Source: Roseiterribacter gracilis
Lineage (GTDB): Bacteria; Pseudomonadota; Alphaproteobacteria; BOG-932; Roseiterribacteraceae
Assembly: GCA_018332375.1 (NCBI GenBank)
Contig: BOPV01000001.1
Location: forward strand, 62,001 to 126,000
Direction of reading: 5' to 3'
DNA length: 64,000 nt
Positions 10,272-20,411 of the stretch are shown piece after piece. Position numbers and translations under genes: made by a program. Within the stretch, counting starts at the first letter, position 1. Each line of letters starts with the position of its first letter. The notes below the pieces were generated by a model. That model saw only the letters and a program-made list of their open reading frames with translations. It ran no database searches and was not told the DNA's origin.

Positions 10272-11387
10272 TCAGATGAGAGCGACGCGATGCCCAGGCT
10301 GGCGCTCGATCCGGCCCGCCAGCTCGAGTTCGAGCAGGACGGTCCTGACCAGCGCGGCGGACAATTGGCAATCGCGGACCAGTTCGTCAACCGCGACCGG
10401 TGAAGGTGACAGTCTTGCGAATACGACCTCGCGTGCATGCGCGAGCGCGCGCGAGTCGCTACCCTCGTCGGCATCAAAACCCCAGGGTTCCTGCGGTGGT
10501 TCGGCCAAGTCCGCGGCCAACGGTCCCAACTCGCGAAAGATATCCTCGGCGCTCTCCGTGAGATGGGCACCCTGACGAATTAGGTCGTTGGTCCCCCGGG
10601 CGCGGGGGTCCAGAGGCGACCCGGGGACCGCAAACACCTCGCGCCCCTGCTCCAGGGCGAAGCGGGCAGAGATCAGTGAGCCGGAATGCATGGCGGCTTC
10701 GACGACCACCAATCCGCGCACCAGGCCGGACACGATTCGATTGCGGCGCGGGAAATGCCGCGCGTGCGGTTCGATGCCGAGCGGCATTTCCGCCGCAACA
10801 CATCCGCGCGCAAAAATGTCGGCCTGCAGTTCGGCATTCTCGGGCGGGTAGGTGACGTCGATGCCGCCGGCGACGACCGCAATCGTGCCGCCGTCGAGCG
10901 ACGCGTCATGCGCTGCTGAGTCGATGCCGCGCGCGAGCCCCGAGACCACCACCCATCCCGCACGCGCCAGATCGCGCGCCAGCATGTCGGCGATGCGGCG
11001 TCCGTTGGTCGACGCATTGCGTGCGCCGACGATGGCGACGGCTGGGCGCAACAACAGGTCGAGCTTGCGACCGGCCGTCAGAACCGGCGGCGGATCGTGG
11101 ATTGCAGCAAGCGCACGCGGATAGGTCGGCTCGCACGCGCAGATCGTGGTTGCACCGAACTTGGTCACTGCATCGATTTCGCGCGCAATGTCGTTGCGGC
11201 TGGGAACACGCAGCGCGCCGTTGCGGCCGCCGCGACGCGCCAGTTCCGGCAGCAATCCAAGCGCGCCCTGTATGTCGCCTTGCGCGCGCCGTAAAAGCTG
11301 AAAGAACGCAACTGGACCGACATTCTCGCTGCGTGCCAACCGCACCCAGTCGATACGTTCGTCATCGGCCAGCATGCGAATTGTCAT
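10272..11387 (-). CDS. dprA: DNA-processing protein DprA
   Basis: A 371-residue DprA/Smf protein, which loads RecA on incoming single-stranded DNA during natural transformation. The Rossmann-like core shows VAIVGARNAS, GWVVVSGLARGIDSAAH, GGIDVTYPPENAEL and VFAVPGSPLDPRARGTNDLIRQGA. A C-terminal winged helix follows (about 310-371, PVAVDELVRDCQLSAALVRTVLLELELAGRIER). I chose the ATG at 11387 because it overlaps the plsY stop as ATGA and gives the normal family length; an open frame continues upstream inside plsY but carries no homology. This is one isolated competence gene, so its presence does not show that the organism is transformable. Confidence 0.95.
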   Translation of the reverse strand: MTIRMLADDERIDWVRLARSENVGPVAFFQLLRRAQGDIQGALGLLPELARRGGRNGALRVPSRNDIAREIDAVTKFGATTICACEPTYPRALAAIHDPPPVLTAGRKLDLLLRPAVAIVGARNASTNGRRIADMLARDLARAGWVVVSGLARGIDSAAHDASLDGGTIAVVAGGIDVTYPPENAELQADIFARGCVAAEMPLGIEPHARHFPRRNRIVSGLVRGLVVVEAAMHSGSLISARFALEQGREVFAVPGSPLDPRARGTNDLIRQGAHLTESAEDIFRELGPLAADLAEPPQEPWGFDADEGSDSRALAHAREVVFARLSPSPVAVDELVRDCQLSAALVRTVLLELELAGRIERQPGHRVALI

Positions 11388-11998
11388 TCGCGCTTTCGCC
11401 CGATCTTTGGTTCGGTGCCGTTGGCGAGGCGGCGCAAATTTGCAGCGTGCTTGACCCACACGACCGCGGCCACCGCGATTGCAAACAAGGTCAGATTCTT
11501 GTCGCCGACCCACCATGCAGCAGCAGGAAGCGCGAGCATCGCGACCAGTGCCGCGAGCGACGAAATTCGAAACAGAAGCGCCGTGATCAGCCACGTGACG
11601 CAAGCAGCGACGCCGATGCGCCATTCAATCGCCAGCATCGTGCCCAGCGTCGTCGCAACGCCTTTGCCGCCACGAAAGCCAAGCCAGACCGGATAAAGAT
11701 GCCCGGCCAACGCACCAGCGGCGGCCGCAATCGCAACCGTCGGATCGTCGGGTGCGATGGCGCGCGCAATCACGACAGCGATTGCGCCTTTTCCCGCGTC
11801 GAGCAGCAAGGTCGCAAGCGCCAGTGGCTTGTTGCCGGTGCGCAGTACGTTGGTTGCGCCGATATTGCCGCTGCCGATCTGGCGCAGATCGCCATAGCCG
11901 GCGAGGCGCGTCAGCACGAGGCCGAACGGAATCGATCCCAGCAAATAGCCGGCGAGAAGCGCGAGAAGCAGGGTCACCAGCCGCCCGTCTGCAGCCAT
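11384..11998 (-). CDS. plsY: Glycerol-3-phosphate acyltransferase PlsY
   Basis: A 204-residue integral membrane enzyme that transfers acyl from acyl-phosphate to glycerol-3-phosphate, the first step of phospholipid synthesis. Family motifs are clear: GSIPFGLVLTRL, GSGNIGATNVLRTG and GFRGGKGVATTLG, the phosphate-binding and catalytic loops. Five or six hydrophobic segments cover most of the length. It overlaps the upstream isomerase gene by 25 bp and the downstream dprA by 4 bp, so the three are probably co-translated. Confidence 0.96.
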   Translation of the reverse strand: MAADGRLVTLLLALLAGYLLGSIPFGLVLTRLAGYGDLRQIGSGNIGATNVLRTGNKPLALATLLLDAGKGAIAVVIARAIAPDDPTVAIAAAAGALAGHLYPVWLGFRGGKGVATTLGTMLAIEWRIGVAACVTWLITALLFRISSLAALVAMLALPAAAWWVGDKNLTLFAIAVAAVVWVKHAANLRRLANGTEPKIGRKRE

Positions 11999-12579
11999 TT
12001 TTCGATCTGGCCCAACCGGTCGGCGCCCCAGAACGGCTCATCGTCGACGATGACATAGGGCGAACCGAACACGCCGCGTTCCATCGCAGCATCGACTTCG
12101 CTTTTCAGCCGGTCCTTCACCGCCTGACTCGACAGCGCCGCTTCGAGTTCGGCTTCGTCGTGGCCGAGCTGGCCTGCAATCGCTAGGACGGTCGAGATTG
12201 CAGAGATGTCGCGGTCATCGACCCACACTGCATGCAGCACCGCCTGCGTGAAACGCACCGCAGCGCGCCGGTCGCGATCGCTCAACCAGTAATGCGCGCG
12301 CGCCGCTGCAACGCTTGAAAATGGAAAGCTCGATGGAAAGCGCATCTCGACGCCGTTGAGCCGCGCGGTGCGCATGAAATCATGTTTGGCGTATTTTCCT
12401 TTGAGCGGCACGCCGAGCAGCGGGGCGGCGCCGGTCACTTTGAAGATCGGGCCAAGCAGAACCGGCCGCCAGTTCACGTCGCGACCGTAGGTGGCTGCGA
12501 TCGCATCGATGCGAGTCGACGCGACATAGCCGGCCGGCGAGGAATAGTCGAAATAGAAGTCGATCGGCGCAGCGGTCAT
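11974..12579 (-). CDS. 2-hydroxychromene-2-carboxylate isomerase / DsbA-family (GST-kappa-like) protein
   Basis: A 201-residue thioredoxin-fold protein of the GST-kappa/HCCA isomerase group. The N-terminus IDFYFDYSSPAGYVAS carries the catalytic Ser region in place of a CxxC pair. The C-terminal half has the hallmark GVFGSPYVIVDDEPFWGADRLGQIE. Family members isomerise 2-hydroxychromene-2-carboxylate in naphthalene degradation, but many genomic copies have no known substrate and no naphthalene genes are nearby. It sits between the pyrC-like gene (12 bp upstream) and plsY (25 bp overlap), an unusual insertion into the pyrBC-plsY order. The name is therefore a family label, not a proven activity. 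Confidence 0.85.
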   Translation of the reverse strand: MTAAPIDFYFDYSSPAGYVASTRIDAIAATYGRDVNWRPVLLGPIFKVTGAAPLLGVPLKGKYAKHDFMRTARLNGVEMRFPSSFPFSSVAAARAHYWLSDRDRRAAVRFTQAVLHAVWVDDRDISAISTVLAIAGQLGHDEAELEAALSSQAVKDRLKSEVDAAMERGVFGSPYVIVDDEPFWGADRLGQIEKWLQTGGW

Positions 12580-12591
12580 TGCAATCTTCCG

Positions 12592-13875
12592 TCAGCCATC
12601 AGCGCGAAAGACGGTACGGCCGTCGACGACAGTGCGCAAAACACGACCGCGTACGTCGTACCCGTCAAACGGTGAATTCTTCGACTTCGAGCGGAAGGAA
12701 TCCGCATCAATCGTCCAGCGCGCGTCGAGATCGAACAAGACGAGGTCGGCAGGACCGCCGACCGCAAGACGACCGAGCTGCTTCAATCCCAGAATGTCGG
12801 CAGGCGCCTGGGTCAAACGGCGCAGCGCGTCGAGCAGCGGCATCGTCTTGTCGTGCACCAGGGCCAGCGACAGCGACAGCAACGTGTCGAGTCCCGCTGC
12901 ACCGGCTGCTGCTTGTGCGAACGGCAGGCGTTTCCAATCTTGCGGCTGCGGCTGGTGATCCGACGCGATCGCGTCGATCGTCCCATCGGCGATTCCGGCC
13001 GCGACGGCTTTGCGGTCTTCGTCGTTGCGCAACGGCGGCGACAATTTTGCGAAGGTCCGCCAATCGCCAATGTCGCGTTCGGTCAGCAGAAAATAGGGCG
13101 GTGCTGTATCGGCGGTGACATGCAGTCCGCGTCGTTTGGCTTCGCGCAACAGCGCCACACCTTCGGCGGTCGAAATATGCGCGGCGTGGTAGCGGCCGCC
13201 CGTCAATTCGACCAGCCGCAGATCGCGCGCCAGCAGAATCGATTCCGCGCAGGCCGGAATGCCCGACAGGCCGAGGCGCGTGGCGATCTCGCCTTCGTTC
13301 ATCTGCCCGCCTTCGGCAAGGCGCGGCTCTTCCGCGTGCTGCACGATCGGACGGCCGAACGGACGCGCATAGGCAAGCGCGCGGCGCATCAATTGCGGAT
13401 CCGCGATACAGCGCGATCCGTCAGAAAACGCCACCGCGCCGGCTTCGGCGAGCAGGCCCAGATCGGCGAGTTCGTTGCCGGCGCAGTCGCGGGTCGCGGC
13501 GCCATAGGCAAACATTTTGACCTGCTTCACTTCGCGTGCGCGGCGCGCCACGAATTCCAGGCCCGCGACGTCGTCGATCACCGGGTCGGTGTTCGGCAAC
13601 ATCGCCATCGCCGTGACGCCGCCCGCCGCAGCAGCGCGTGAGGCGCTGGCGATGGTTTCTTTTTCTTCGAAGCCGGGCTCGCCGATCGTCACGCGCAGGT
13701 CGACCAGGCCCGGCGCAAGACACGCGCCTTTGCAGTCGACGATGTCGGCGCCGGCCGGCACCGCAACGTTGGCGCCCAGCGCGGTGATGGTTTCGCCGTG
13801 CACGACGATCGTGCCGAGCGCGTCGAGACCGCTGGCGGGATCGAGCAGGCGTGCGTTGGTGAAAGCAGTCGTCAT
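12592..13875 (-). CDS. pyrC: Dihydroorotase-like protein, probably non-catalytic (PyrC' / PyrX type)
   Basis: A 427-residue amidohydrolase-fold protein encoded directly after pyrB; the stop and start overlap as TGATG. The metal-binding HxH of active dihydroorotases, normally within PGLVDLHVHLREPG, reads PGLVDLRVTIGEPG here, so both histidines are gone. Later positions are retained (VQHAEE, HISTAE, ASDHQPQ). In several proteobacteria such PyrC' proteins are inactive and act as structural partners of aspartate transcarbamoylase. That role is inferred here from the residues and the pyrB linkage. A second, active pyrC elsewhere would be needed. I placed the start at 13875 ([11 protein letters not shown]); an upstream open extension lies inside pyrB. 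Confidence 0.9.
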   Translation of the reverse strand: MTTAFTNARLLDPASGLDALGTIVVHGETITALGANVAVPAGADIVDCKGACLAPGLVDLRVTIGEPGFEEKETIASASRAAAAGGVTAMAMLPNTDPVIDDVAGLEFVARRAREVKQVKMFAYGAATRDCAGNELADLGLLAEAGAVAFSDGSRCIADPQLMRRALAYARPFGRPIVQHAEEPRLAEGGQMNEGEIATRLGLSGIPACAESILLARDLRLVELTGGRYHAAHISTAEGVALLREAKRRGLHVTADTAPPYFLLTERDIGDWRTFAKLSPPLRNDEDRKAVAAGIADGTIDAIASDHQPQPQDWKRLPFAQAAAGAAGLDTLLSLSLALVHDKTMPLLDALRRLTQAPADILGLKQLGRLAVGGPADLVLFDLDARWTIDADSFRSKSKNSPFDGYDVRGRVLRTVVDGRTVFRADG

Positions 13876-14825
13876 CAATTTCCACCCGTCGCAGGCGGGC
13901 ACAGCAGATCCAGCACCGCCATACGCACGGCGACGCCCATTTCGACCTGGTCGAGGATCATCGAGCGGCCGACATCGTCGGCAACTTCGCTGTCGATCTC
14001 GACGCCGCGATTCATCGGGCCTGGATGCATGATCAGCGCGTCAGGTTTCGCCAAAGCCAGCGCTTCGCGCGTCAGGCCGAAGAAGTGAAAATATTCGCGC
14101 GGGCTTGGCACAAAGCGGCCCGACATACGCTCGGCCTGGAGGCGCAGCATCATCACGATGTCGACGCCGTCGAGGCCCGACTTCATGTCGTGGAACACCG
14201 ACGCACCAAGCTTGTCGATGCCCGACGGCACCAAGGTCGGCGGTCCCACGACACGCACTTTTGCGCCCATCGTGGTCAGCAGCAGAATGTTCGAGCGGGC
14301 GACGCGGCTGTGCAGAATGTCGCCGCAGATCGCGACGGTCAGACCAGCGAGCTTTCCTTTGCGTCGGCGGATCGTCAGCGCGTCGAGCAATGCCTGGGTC
14401 GGATGTTCGTGCGTACCGTCGCCGGCATTGATCACGGCTGCGTCGACTTTGGTCGAGAGCAGCATCGCGGCGCCCGATTCCTGGTGGCGCACGATCAGCA
14501 CGTCGGGATGCATCGCGTTCAAGGTCATCGCCGTGTCGATCAGCGTCTCGCCTTTCTTCACGCTCGAGGTCGAGACCGACATGTTGATGACGTCGCCGCC
14601 AAGCCGCTTGCCCGCCAGCTCGAACGAGGTGCGCGTGCGCGTCGAATCTTCGAAGAACAGATTGACGATGGTACGGCCGCGCAACAGCGCTGAGCGTTTG
14701 TCGGCACGGCGGTTCTGCTCGACATACGAGTCGGCGACATCGAGGACGGACGTGATGTCCGCCGACGACAAGCCATTGATGCCGAGCAGATGCCGATGCG
14801 GGAATGTGCCTCGCGCCGCGCTCAC
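13875..14825 (-). CDS. pyrB: Aspartate carbamoyltransferase catalytic subunit
   Basis: A 316-residue ATCase that condenses carbamoyl phosphate and aspartate in pyrimidine synthesis. The carbamoyl-phosphate loop is [13 protein letters not shown]. The second-subunit contact loop shows [19 protein letters not shown], and [14 protein letters not shown]. The aspartate-binding region carries [10 protein letters not shown] and [11 protein letters not shown]. The start is GTG at 14825, overlapping the upstream MDR stop as GTGA. No pyrI is present; coupling to the adjacent PyrC-like protein suggests a mixed PyrB-PyrC' complex. Confidence 0.97.
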   Translation of the reverse strand: MSAARGTFPHRHLLGINGLSSADITSVLDVADSYVEQNRRADKRSALLRGRTIVNLFFEDSTRTRTSFELAGKRLGGDVINMSVSTSSVKKGETLIDTAMTLNAMHPDVLIVRHQESGAAMLLSTKVDAAVINAGDGTHEHPTQALLDALTIRRRKGKLAGLTVAICGDILHSRVARSNILLLTTMGAKVRVVGPPTLVPSGIDKLGASVFHDMKSGLDGVDIVMMLRLQAERMSGRFVPSPREYFHFFGLTREALALAKPDALIMHPGPMNRGVEIDSEVADDVGRSMILDQVEMGVAVRMAVLDLLCPPATGGN

Positions 14826-15757
14826 GGGATCAGGATCAACTTGCCGCGGACATGACCGCTTTCGCTCATCGCGTGCGCCCGTGCGAAATCACTGAGGCGC
14901 ATGATCTCGGCGACGCTGGGGCGCAGGATTTCGAGGTCCGCATGCGCAGTCGCTTCGATCAGTTTCAGCGCGTCGGGCGTACCGCGATGCATGAAGCCGG
15001 TTGCCTTATGCGCTGCAAGCTTCGCTTCGTCGGGCGGCTGTACGATCGAGATGAATCGTCCGCCTTCCCGGAGTGCGTCGTAGGCAGCGTCCGCAGCCGC
15101 GCCACCGACCGCGTCGAACACCACGTCCACACCTTCCCAGGGGCCCGTCTTGGTCGCAGCGGCGACATCGTCCTGCTCGTAGTTCAGCGCTTTGTCAGCG
15201 CGGAGCGTGACGAGGAATTCCTGATTTCGTCCCGAAGCGGTGGCGAAGACCCAGGCGCTCATGTGTTTCGCGACCTGAATGGCGAGCGAGCCGATGCTAC
15301 CGGCGCCGCCGATCACCAGAACGCGCTCTGCAGCTTTCAGATTGGCGCGTTCGAAGGCCTGACGCGCGGTCACTGCACCAACCGGCATCGACGCTGCATG
15401 AGCGTCGTCGAGTTTCGGCGGTGCCATCGAAATGCTGGTAGCTGGCACCACGACCTCTTCGGCATACCAGCCCGATCGCATCACGTCGGTGAAACTCCAG
15501 ACGCGTTGACCAAGCTCATATCCCTGCACACCTTCGCCCAGCGCGCTGATCGTGCCGACTCCTTCGCAGCCGAGCGTAAACGGCAGGGTGATGTTCAGGC
15601 CCGGTATCGAGCCTTTGCGGATCTTCCAATCGATCGGATTGACCGCAGCCGCACCGACTTTGATTCGAACTTCGCCCGGACCGGGCGTAGGGACGGGGAC
15701 GTCGTCCAGCCGAAGCTGGTCGACGCCGCCAAACCCATGCAGGCGTACTGCACGCAT
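14822..15757 (-). CDS. Zinc-independent medium-chain reductase (NADPH:quinone-reductase-like)
   Basis: A 311-residue MDR-superfamily oxidoreductase. The N-terminal GroES-like domain begins [20 protein letters not shown] and the nucleotide-binding fold shows [21 protein letters not shown]. The cysteine cluster for structural zinc is absent and the Cys/His catalytic zinc ligands are not evident, so it belongs with quinone/enone reductases rather than zinc alcohol dehydrogenases. The ATG at 15757 overlaps the upstream hydrolase stop (TGATG) and matches the usual family start; an in-frame extension upstream was rejected. It overlaps pyrB by 4 bp. The substrate is unknown. Confidence 0.88.
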   Translation of the reverse strand: MRAVRLHGFGGVDQLRLDDVPVPTPGPGEVRIKVGAAAVNPIDWKIRKGSIPGLNITLPFTLGCEGVGTISALGEGVQGYELGQRVWSFTDVMRSGWYAEEVVVPATSISMAPPKLDDAHAASMPVGAVTARQAFERANLKAAERVLVIGGAGSIGSLAIQVAKHMSAWVFATASGRNQEFLVTLRADKALNYEQDDVAAATKTGPWEGVDVVFDAVGGAAADAAYDALREGGRFISIVQPPDEAKLAAHKATGFMHRGTPDALKLIEATAHADLEILRPSVAEIMRLSDFARAHAMSESGHVRGKLILIP

Positions 15758-16647
15758 CAAGCAACACCATTCTGTTTGAACCAAGAAAGCATCTTCGCCC
15801 ACGCATCTTTCGCTTGCTCCGGCCGGTAGCTCGGACGGTAGTCAGCGTTGAAGGCGTGCGGCGTATCCGGATAGACCTCGATCTTCGTCTTGGTGTCGCC
15901 GGCTTTTTTCAGCGCTTCGCGCATGGCTTCGACGCTGGTCTGCGGAATGCCCTCGTCGGCACCACCATACAGACCCAGCACGCGGCCTTTGATCTTGTCG
16001 GCAACGTCGATCGGATTGACGACACCAGCCGGCGCCGGACGATCAGCGCGCGGCGCAAGTTGGCCGTACCAGGCGGCGCCCGCTTTCACCGCCGGATTGT
16101 GTGCGGTGTAGAGCCAGGTCTGGCGACCGCCCCAGCAGAAGCCGGTCACGCCAAGTTTGCTCGTGTTTGCTTTTTCGCTCTTGGCGAAGGCGACCGACGC
16201 GTCGAGGTCCGACAGGACTTGCGCGTCGGGCACTTTCGACACGACTTCGGTGAACAGCTTGGGGATCTCGGTGTATTTCGACGGATCACCCTGGCGCGCA
16301 TAGAGCTCGGTCGCGATCGCGTAATAGCCGAGCTTGGCCAGACGGCGCGTCAGATCCTTGATGTGCTCGTGCACGCCAAAGATTTCCTGGATCACCAGTA
16401 CGGTCGGCCAATCTTTTCCGGTTGCGGGATGCGACCGGTAGGCGGGGACGGTGCCGTCGGCGACCGGAATCTTCACTTCGCCGGCAACGATGCCGGTCGT
16501 GTCGGTGGTGATGGTCTGGGCCGATACCGGCCGGACCGCCATCGCGAAGCCGGTCGCGAGCGACGCAACCGCAAAGCCGCGCCGAGTCATATCGGGGTCG
16601 CGCATCAGGCTACGGAGCTGCGACTCCGCCAAATCACTGTCAGTCAT
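15757..16647 (-). CDS. Dienelactone hydrolase family protein with Tat-type signal
   Basis: A 296-residue alpha/beta hydrolase of the dienelactone hydrolase family. The catalytic triad is visible: the nucleophile Cys in GVTGFCWGGRQT, Asp in YGGADEGIP and His in DTPHAFNADYRP. Near residue 20 a twin-arginine motif (MTRRGFAVASLATG) precedes a hydrophobic stretch ending at an AxA-like site, so export of the folded enzyme to the periplasm is likely. The ATG at 16647 lies 8 bp inside the end of ruvX; an upstream in-frame ATG at 16671 is less likely. There is no chlorocatechol pathway here, so the natural substrate is unknown. Confidence 0.88.
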   Translation of the reverse strand: MTDSDLAESQLRSLMRDPDMTRRGFAVASLATGFAMAVRPVSAQTITTDTTGIVAGEVKIPVADGTVPAYRSHPATGKDWPTVLVIQEIFGVHEHIKDLTRRLAKLGYYAIATELYARQGDPSKYTEIPKLFTEVVSKVPDAQVLSDLDASVAFAKSEKANTSKLGVTGFCWGGRQTWLYTAHNPAVKAGAAWYGQLAPRADRPAPAGVVNPIDVADKIKGRVLGLYGGADEGIPQTSVEAMREALKKAGDTKTKIEVYPDTPHAFNADYRPSYRPEQAKDAWAKMLSWFKQNGVA

Positions 16648-17128
16648 GGATTTCAGTCCCTCTTGCTGCAAGCCAGTCGAGAGCGCCCTGGAGAATATAG
16701 GCGGCCGCCATCTTGTCCACGGACCTCGCCCGCTTGGCGCGGCTGAGGTCGGCTTGCGTGATCAGAAAGCGCTGCACGGCCTGTGTGGACATGCGCTCAT
16801 CCCACAGCACGATGGGCAGGCCGGGCGTCCGTTTGGCCATGGCGTCCGCGAAATGTCGCACCGACTGCGCGCGCGGCCCCTGGGTCCCGTCCATATTCAA
16901 CGGGAATCCGACCACCAGGCCGCCGACACCGCGCGATTTTACGACTTTCTCCAGCTCGACCATGTCGGCGGCGAATTTGGTGCGGCGGATCGTGTCGACC
17001 GGCGATGCGAGCTTGAGATCGGGATCGGACACGGCGAGGCCGATCGTCGTTTCGCCCACGTCTAGCCCAAGCAGGCGGCCACGCGGGGCAAGGTGAGGCA
17101 GAAGGTCGGCCAGGTTGCGGAGGATCAT
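16640..17128 (-). CDS. ruvX: RuvX/YqgF pre-16S rRNA nuclease / Holliday junction resolvase-like
   Basis: A 162-residue RNase H-fold protein of the YqgF family, which processes the 16S rRNA 5' end and is annotated as a putative Holliday junction resolvase. Motifs seen are LLGLDVGETTIGLAVSDP, VVGFPLNMDGTQGPRA, LWDERMST and DKMAAAYILQGALD. I chose the ATG at 17128; the frame also contains an ATG at 17176 (MENAG) immediately next to the gatC start. It is the first gene of the long minus-strand run down to rnr and is divergent from gatCAB across at most 48 bp. Confidence 0.93.
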   Translation of the reverse strand: MILRNLADLLPHLAPRGRLLGLDVGETTIGLAVSDPDLKLASPVDTIRRTKFAADMVELEKVVKSRGVGGLVVGFPLNMDGTQGPRAQSVRHFADAMAKRTPGLPIVLWDERMSTQAVQRFLITQADLSRAKRARSVDKMAAAYILQGALDWLAARGTEIHD

Positions 17129-17176
17129 GGCCCCTGATACCAAGCCGGCTTCCCTTTTCCGACCTGCGTTTTCCAT

Positions 17177-17464
17177 ATGTCCCTCGACAATTCCACGGTC
17201 GCCAAGATCGCTCGCCTCGCGCGGATCCGGGTTGGCGCCGACGAACAGCCTCATCTCGCCAGCGAATTGAACCATGTGCTCGGCTGGATCGAGCAATTGA
17301 GCGAGGTCGACACCAAGGGCGTCGAGCCGATGACCAGCGTTGCGCCGATGACGCAGCGTCTGCGGCCCGATCAGGTCGCATTGGAAAATGATCGCGACGC
17401 GGTTCTGGCGAATGCGCCGGAGTCGGTTGCTGGTTTCTACGTTGTGCCGAAAGTCGTGGAATGA
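17177..17464 (+). CDS. gatC: Asp-tRNA(Asn)/Glu-tRNA(Gln) amidotransferase subunit C
   Basis: A 95-residue GatC, which stabilises GatA and bridges it to GatB in the transamidosome. The N-terminal helix [12 protein letters not shown] and the middle [26 protein letters not shown] are family hallmarks. The stop overlaps the gatA start as ATGA. No strong Shine-Dalgarno is visible before the ATG at 17177, and the space to ruvX is very short. Confidence 0.96.
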   Translation: MSLDNSTVAKIARLARIRVGADEQPHLASELNHVLGWIEQLSEVDTKGVEPMTSVAPMTQRLRPDQVALENDRDAVLANAPESVAGFYVVPKVVE

Positions 17465-18936
17465 GCGCCGTTGATCTGACTCTTGCTGAAGCGCTCGATC
17501 GCCTCGCCAAGAAAGACATTTCCGCTGTCGAACTGACCGAGGCGCATCTCGAGCAGATGGCGCAGCATCGTTCGCTGAATGCCTACCTGGTCGAAACGCC
17601 GGAACGCGCACTGAACGAGGCGCGCGCCAGCGACGAACGCCGCGCCAAAGGTGCCGCGAAGCCGCTCGACGGTATTCCGCTCGGTATCAAGGATCTGTTC
17701 TGCACCAAAGGCGTCGAGACGACGGCTGGTTCGAAGATCCTCGAAGGCTTCGTGCCGACCTATGAATCGACCGTCACCGCCAATCTTTGGCGCGACGGTG
17801 CAGTCATGCTCGGCAAGCTGAACATGGACGAGTTCGCGATGGGCTCGTCGAACATGACCAGCGCGTACGGGCCGGTCGAAAATCCGTGGCGCCGTCCAGG
17901 CTCGAACGCAAAGCTCGTTCCGGGTGGCTCGTCGGGCGGTTCGGCGTCGGCGGTTGCCGCGCGTATGGCGCTGGGCGCGACTGGCACCGACACGGGTGGA
18001 TCGATCCGTCAGCCGGCTGCATTCTGCGGCATCGTCGGCATCAAGCCGACCTACGGACGTTGCTCGCGCTGGGGCACGATCGCGTTCGCCTCGTCGCTCG
18101 ACCAGGCCGGGCCGTTCGCGCGCACCGTCAAGGACACCGCGATCCTGCTGCGTTCGATGTCGGGATTCGATCCCAAGGATTCGACGTCGGTCGATATGCC
18201 CGTTCCTGACTGGGCCAAGGACTGCGTTGGCAATGTCAAAGGCATGCGCATCGGTATTCCGCGCCAATACCGCATGGACGGCATGCCGGCGGAAATCGAT
18301 CGCGTCTGGACGCAGGGCGCGCAGTGGCTGCGCGATGCTGGCGCCGAGATCGTCGAAATCGATCTGCCGCACACCAAATACGCGCTGCCGACCTATTACG
18401 TCGTCGCGCCGGCGGAATGTTCGTCGAACCTCGCGCGCTATGACGGCGTGCGCTACGGGCTGCGTGCCGAAGGCGCGTCGCTCACCGAGCTGTACGAGAA
18501 TTCGCGCGCCGAAGGCTTCGGCGCCGAAGTGAAGCGCCGCATCATGATCGGCACCTACGTGCTCTCGGCCGGCTATTACGACGCCTATTATTTGAAGGCA
18601 CAGCAGGTGCGCGCGCTGATCGCGCGCGACTTCACCTTAGCGTTCGAGAAATGCGACGCGATCCTGACACCGACCGCGCCGTCAAGCGCGTTTGCGATGG
18701 GCGAGAAGATGGACGATCCGATCGCCATGTATCTCAACGACGTATTCACCGTGCCGGCATCACTCGCTGGTTTGCCGGGCATTTCGGTGCCGGCCGGACT
18801 TAGCGACGACGGCCTGCCGCTGGGCCTGCAGATCTTGGGCAAGCCGTTCGACGAGTCAGGCGTGTTCCGCGTCGCCCAGGCGATCGAGGACGCAGCCAAG
18901 TTCGATGCGAAGCCTGCTTTGTTGAAGGTGGCGTGA
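17461..18936 (+). CDS. gatA: Asp-tRNA(Asn)/Glu-tRNA(Gln) amidotransferase subunit A
   Basis: A 491-residue amidase-signature protein that releases ammonia from glutamine for transamidation of misacylated tRNA. The Lys-cisSer-Ser triad is visible: Lys in [11 protein letters not shown], cis-Ser in [14 protein letters not shown] and Ser in [16 protein letters not shown]. Length and order match the family. It overlaps gatC by 4 bp and is followed by gatB after one base. The full GatCAB set implies that Gln-tRNA, and possibly Asn-tRNA, is made indirectly. Confidence 0.97.
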   Translation: MSAVDLTLAEALDRLAKKDISAVELTEAHLEQMAQHRSLNAYLVETPERALNEARASDERRAKGAAKPLDGIPLGIKDLFCTKGVETTAGSKILEGFVPTYESTVTANLWRDGAVMLGKLNMDEFAMGSSNMTSAYGPVENPWRRPGSNAKLVPGGSSGGSASAVAARMALGATGTDTGGSIRQPAAFCGIVGIKPTYGRCSRWGTIAFASSLDQAGPFARTVKDTAILLRSMSGFDPKDSTSVDMPVPDWAKDCVGNVKGMRIGIPRQYRMDGMPAEIDRVWTQGAQWLRDAGAEIVEIDLPHTKYALPTYYVVAPAECSSNLARYDGVRYGLRAEGASLTELYENSRAEGFGAEVKRRIMIGTYVLSAGYYDAYYLKAQQVRALIARDFTLAFEKCDAILTPTAPSSAFAMGEKMDDPIAMYLNDVFTVPASLAGLPGISVPAGLSDDGLPLGLQILGKPFDESGVFRVAQAIEDAAKFDAKPALLKVA

Positions 18937-18937
18937 G

Positions 18938-20392
18938 ATGGCGGAATTGATCGCAGGCAAGACCGGCGACTGGGAAATGGTCATCGGTCTCGAAGTCCAC
19001 GCGCAGGTGACGTCGAAGTCGAAACTGTTCTCCGGTGCGCCGACCGATTTTGGTGCCGAGCCGAACACGCAGGTGTCGCTGGTCGACGCCGCGATGCCGG
19101 GCATGTTGCCGGTGCTGAACGGGTTCGTCGTCGAACAAGCGGTAAAGACCGGTCTGGGTCTCAACGCGCAGGTCAATAAACGCTCGGTGTTCGAGCGTAA
19201 GAACTATTTCTACCCCGATCTGCCGCAGGGCTATCAGATCTCGCAGTTCCAGCATCCGATCGTGGGCAAGGGCGAGATCGAAATCGATCTGCCCGACGGC
19301 ACGACCAAGGCGATCGGCGTCACGCGTCTGCATCTCGAACAGGATGCGGGCAAGTCGCTGCACGACCAGGATCCGAAGCGCACCTTCGTCGATCTGAATC
19401 GCTCCGGCGTCGCGCTGATGGAAATCGTCAGCGAGCCCGACATGCGTTCGGCCGAAGAGGCGGCTGCCTATGTGCGCAAGCTGCGCGCGATTTTGCGCTA
19501 TCTCGGCACGTGCGACGGCAACATGGATGAAGGCTCCATGCGCTGCGACGTGAATCTTTCGATGCGCAAGCCGGGTGCGCCGCTCGGCACGCGCTGCGAG
19601 ATCAAGAACGTCAATTCGATCCGCTTCGTGATGGCGGCGATCGAGTACGAGGCGCGTCGTCAGATCGAGATTCTCGAAGACGGCGGCAAGATCGATCAGG
19701 AAACGCGCCTTTGGGATACGCGCCAGGGCGTGACGCGCTCGATGCGTTCGAAAGAAGAAGCGCACGACTATCGCTACTTCCCAGATCCCGATTTGCTGCC
19801 GCTGGTGCTCGAAGACGGGCTGATCGAACGGATCAAAGCGACGCTCCCGGAACTGCCCGACGCGAAGAAACATCGCTTCATGGGCGAGTGGGGGCTGTCG
19901 GCCTATGATGCCGGTGTGCTCGTCGCTGAACAGGAACGCGCTGCGTTCTACGAAGAAGTCGCCAAGGGCCGCGATCCGAAACTGGCTGCGAACTGGACGA
20001 TCACCGAGCTGCTCGGTGTGCTCAATCGCGAGGGCAAGGATCTCGCCGATAGCCCGGTCAGCGCCGCCAAGCTCGGCGGTTTGATCGATCTGATTTCCGA
20101 CAACACGATCTCCGGCCGTATCGCCAAAGAAGTGTTCGCCGAGATGGTCGAGACCGGCAAAGAGGCAGCCGCGATCGTCGAAGAAAAGGGCCTGCGCCAG
20201 GTCGTCGATACCGGCGCGATCGACAAGCTGGTCGACGAGGTGATGGCCGCGAACCAGGACAAGGTCGCCGAATATCGCGGCGGCAAGGACAAGCTGTTCG
20301 GCTTCTTCGTCGGCCAGGCAATGAAAGTGTCGGGCGGCAAAGCCAATCCGGCGCTGCTCAACGAGACGCTGAAGAAAAAGCTCGCGCCTTAA
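18938..20392 (+). CDS. gatB: Asp-tRNA(Asn)/Glu-tRNA(Gln) amidotransferase subunit B
   Basis: A 484-residue GatB, the subunit that binds tRNA and activates the carboxylate. Signatures include [38 protein letters not shown] and [21 protein letters not shown]. The C-terminal YqeY-like helical domain ends near [13 protein letters not shown]. It starts one base after the gatA stop and ends 19 bp before a strong intrinsic terminator. It is the third gene of gatCAB. Confidence 0.97.
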   Translation: MAELIAGKTGDWEMVIGLEVHAQVTSKSKLFSGAPTDFGAEPNTQVSLVDAAMPGMLPVLNGFVVEQAVKTGLGLNAQVNKRSVFERKNYFYPDLPQGYQISQFQHPIVGKGEIEIDLPDGTTKAIGVTRLHLEQDAGKSLHDQDPKRTFVDLNRSGVALMEIVSEPDMRSAEEAAAYVRKLRAILRYLGTCDGNMDEGSMRCDVNLSMRKPGAPLGTRCEIKNVNSIRFVMAAIEYEARRQIEILEDGGKIDQETRLWDTRQGVTRSMRSKEEAHDYRYFPDPDLLPLVLEDGLIERIKATLPELPDAKKHRFMGEWGLSAYDAGVLVAEQERAAFYEEVAKGRDPKLAANWTITELLGVLNREGKDLADSPVSAAKLGGLIDLISDNTISGRIAKEVFAEMVETGKEAAAIVEEKGLRQVVDTGAIDKLVDEVMAANQDKVAEYRGGKDKLFGFFVGQAMKVSGGKANPALLNETLKKKLAP

Positions 20393-20411
20393 CTTCGGGC
20401 GACGCGCAACG

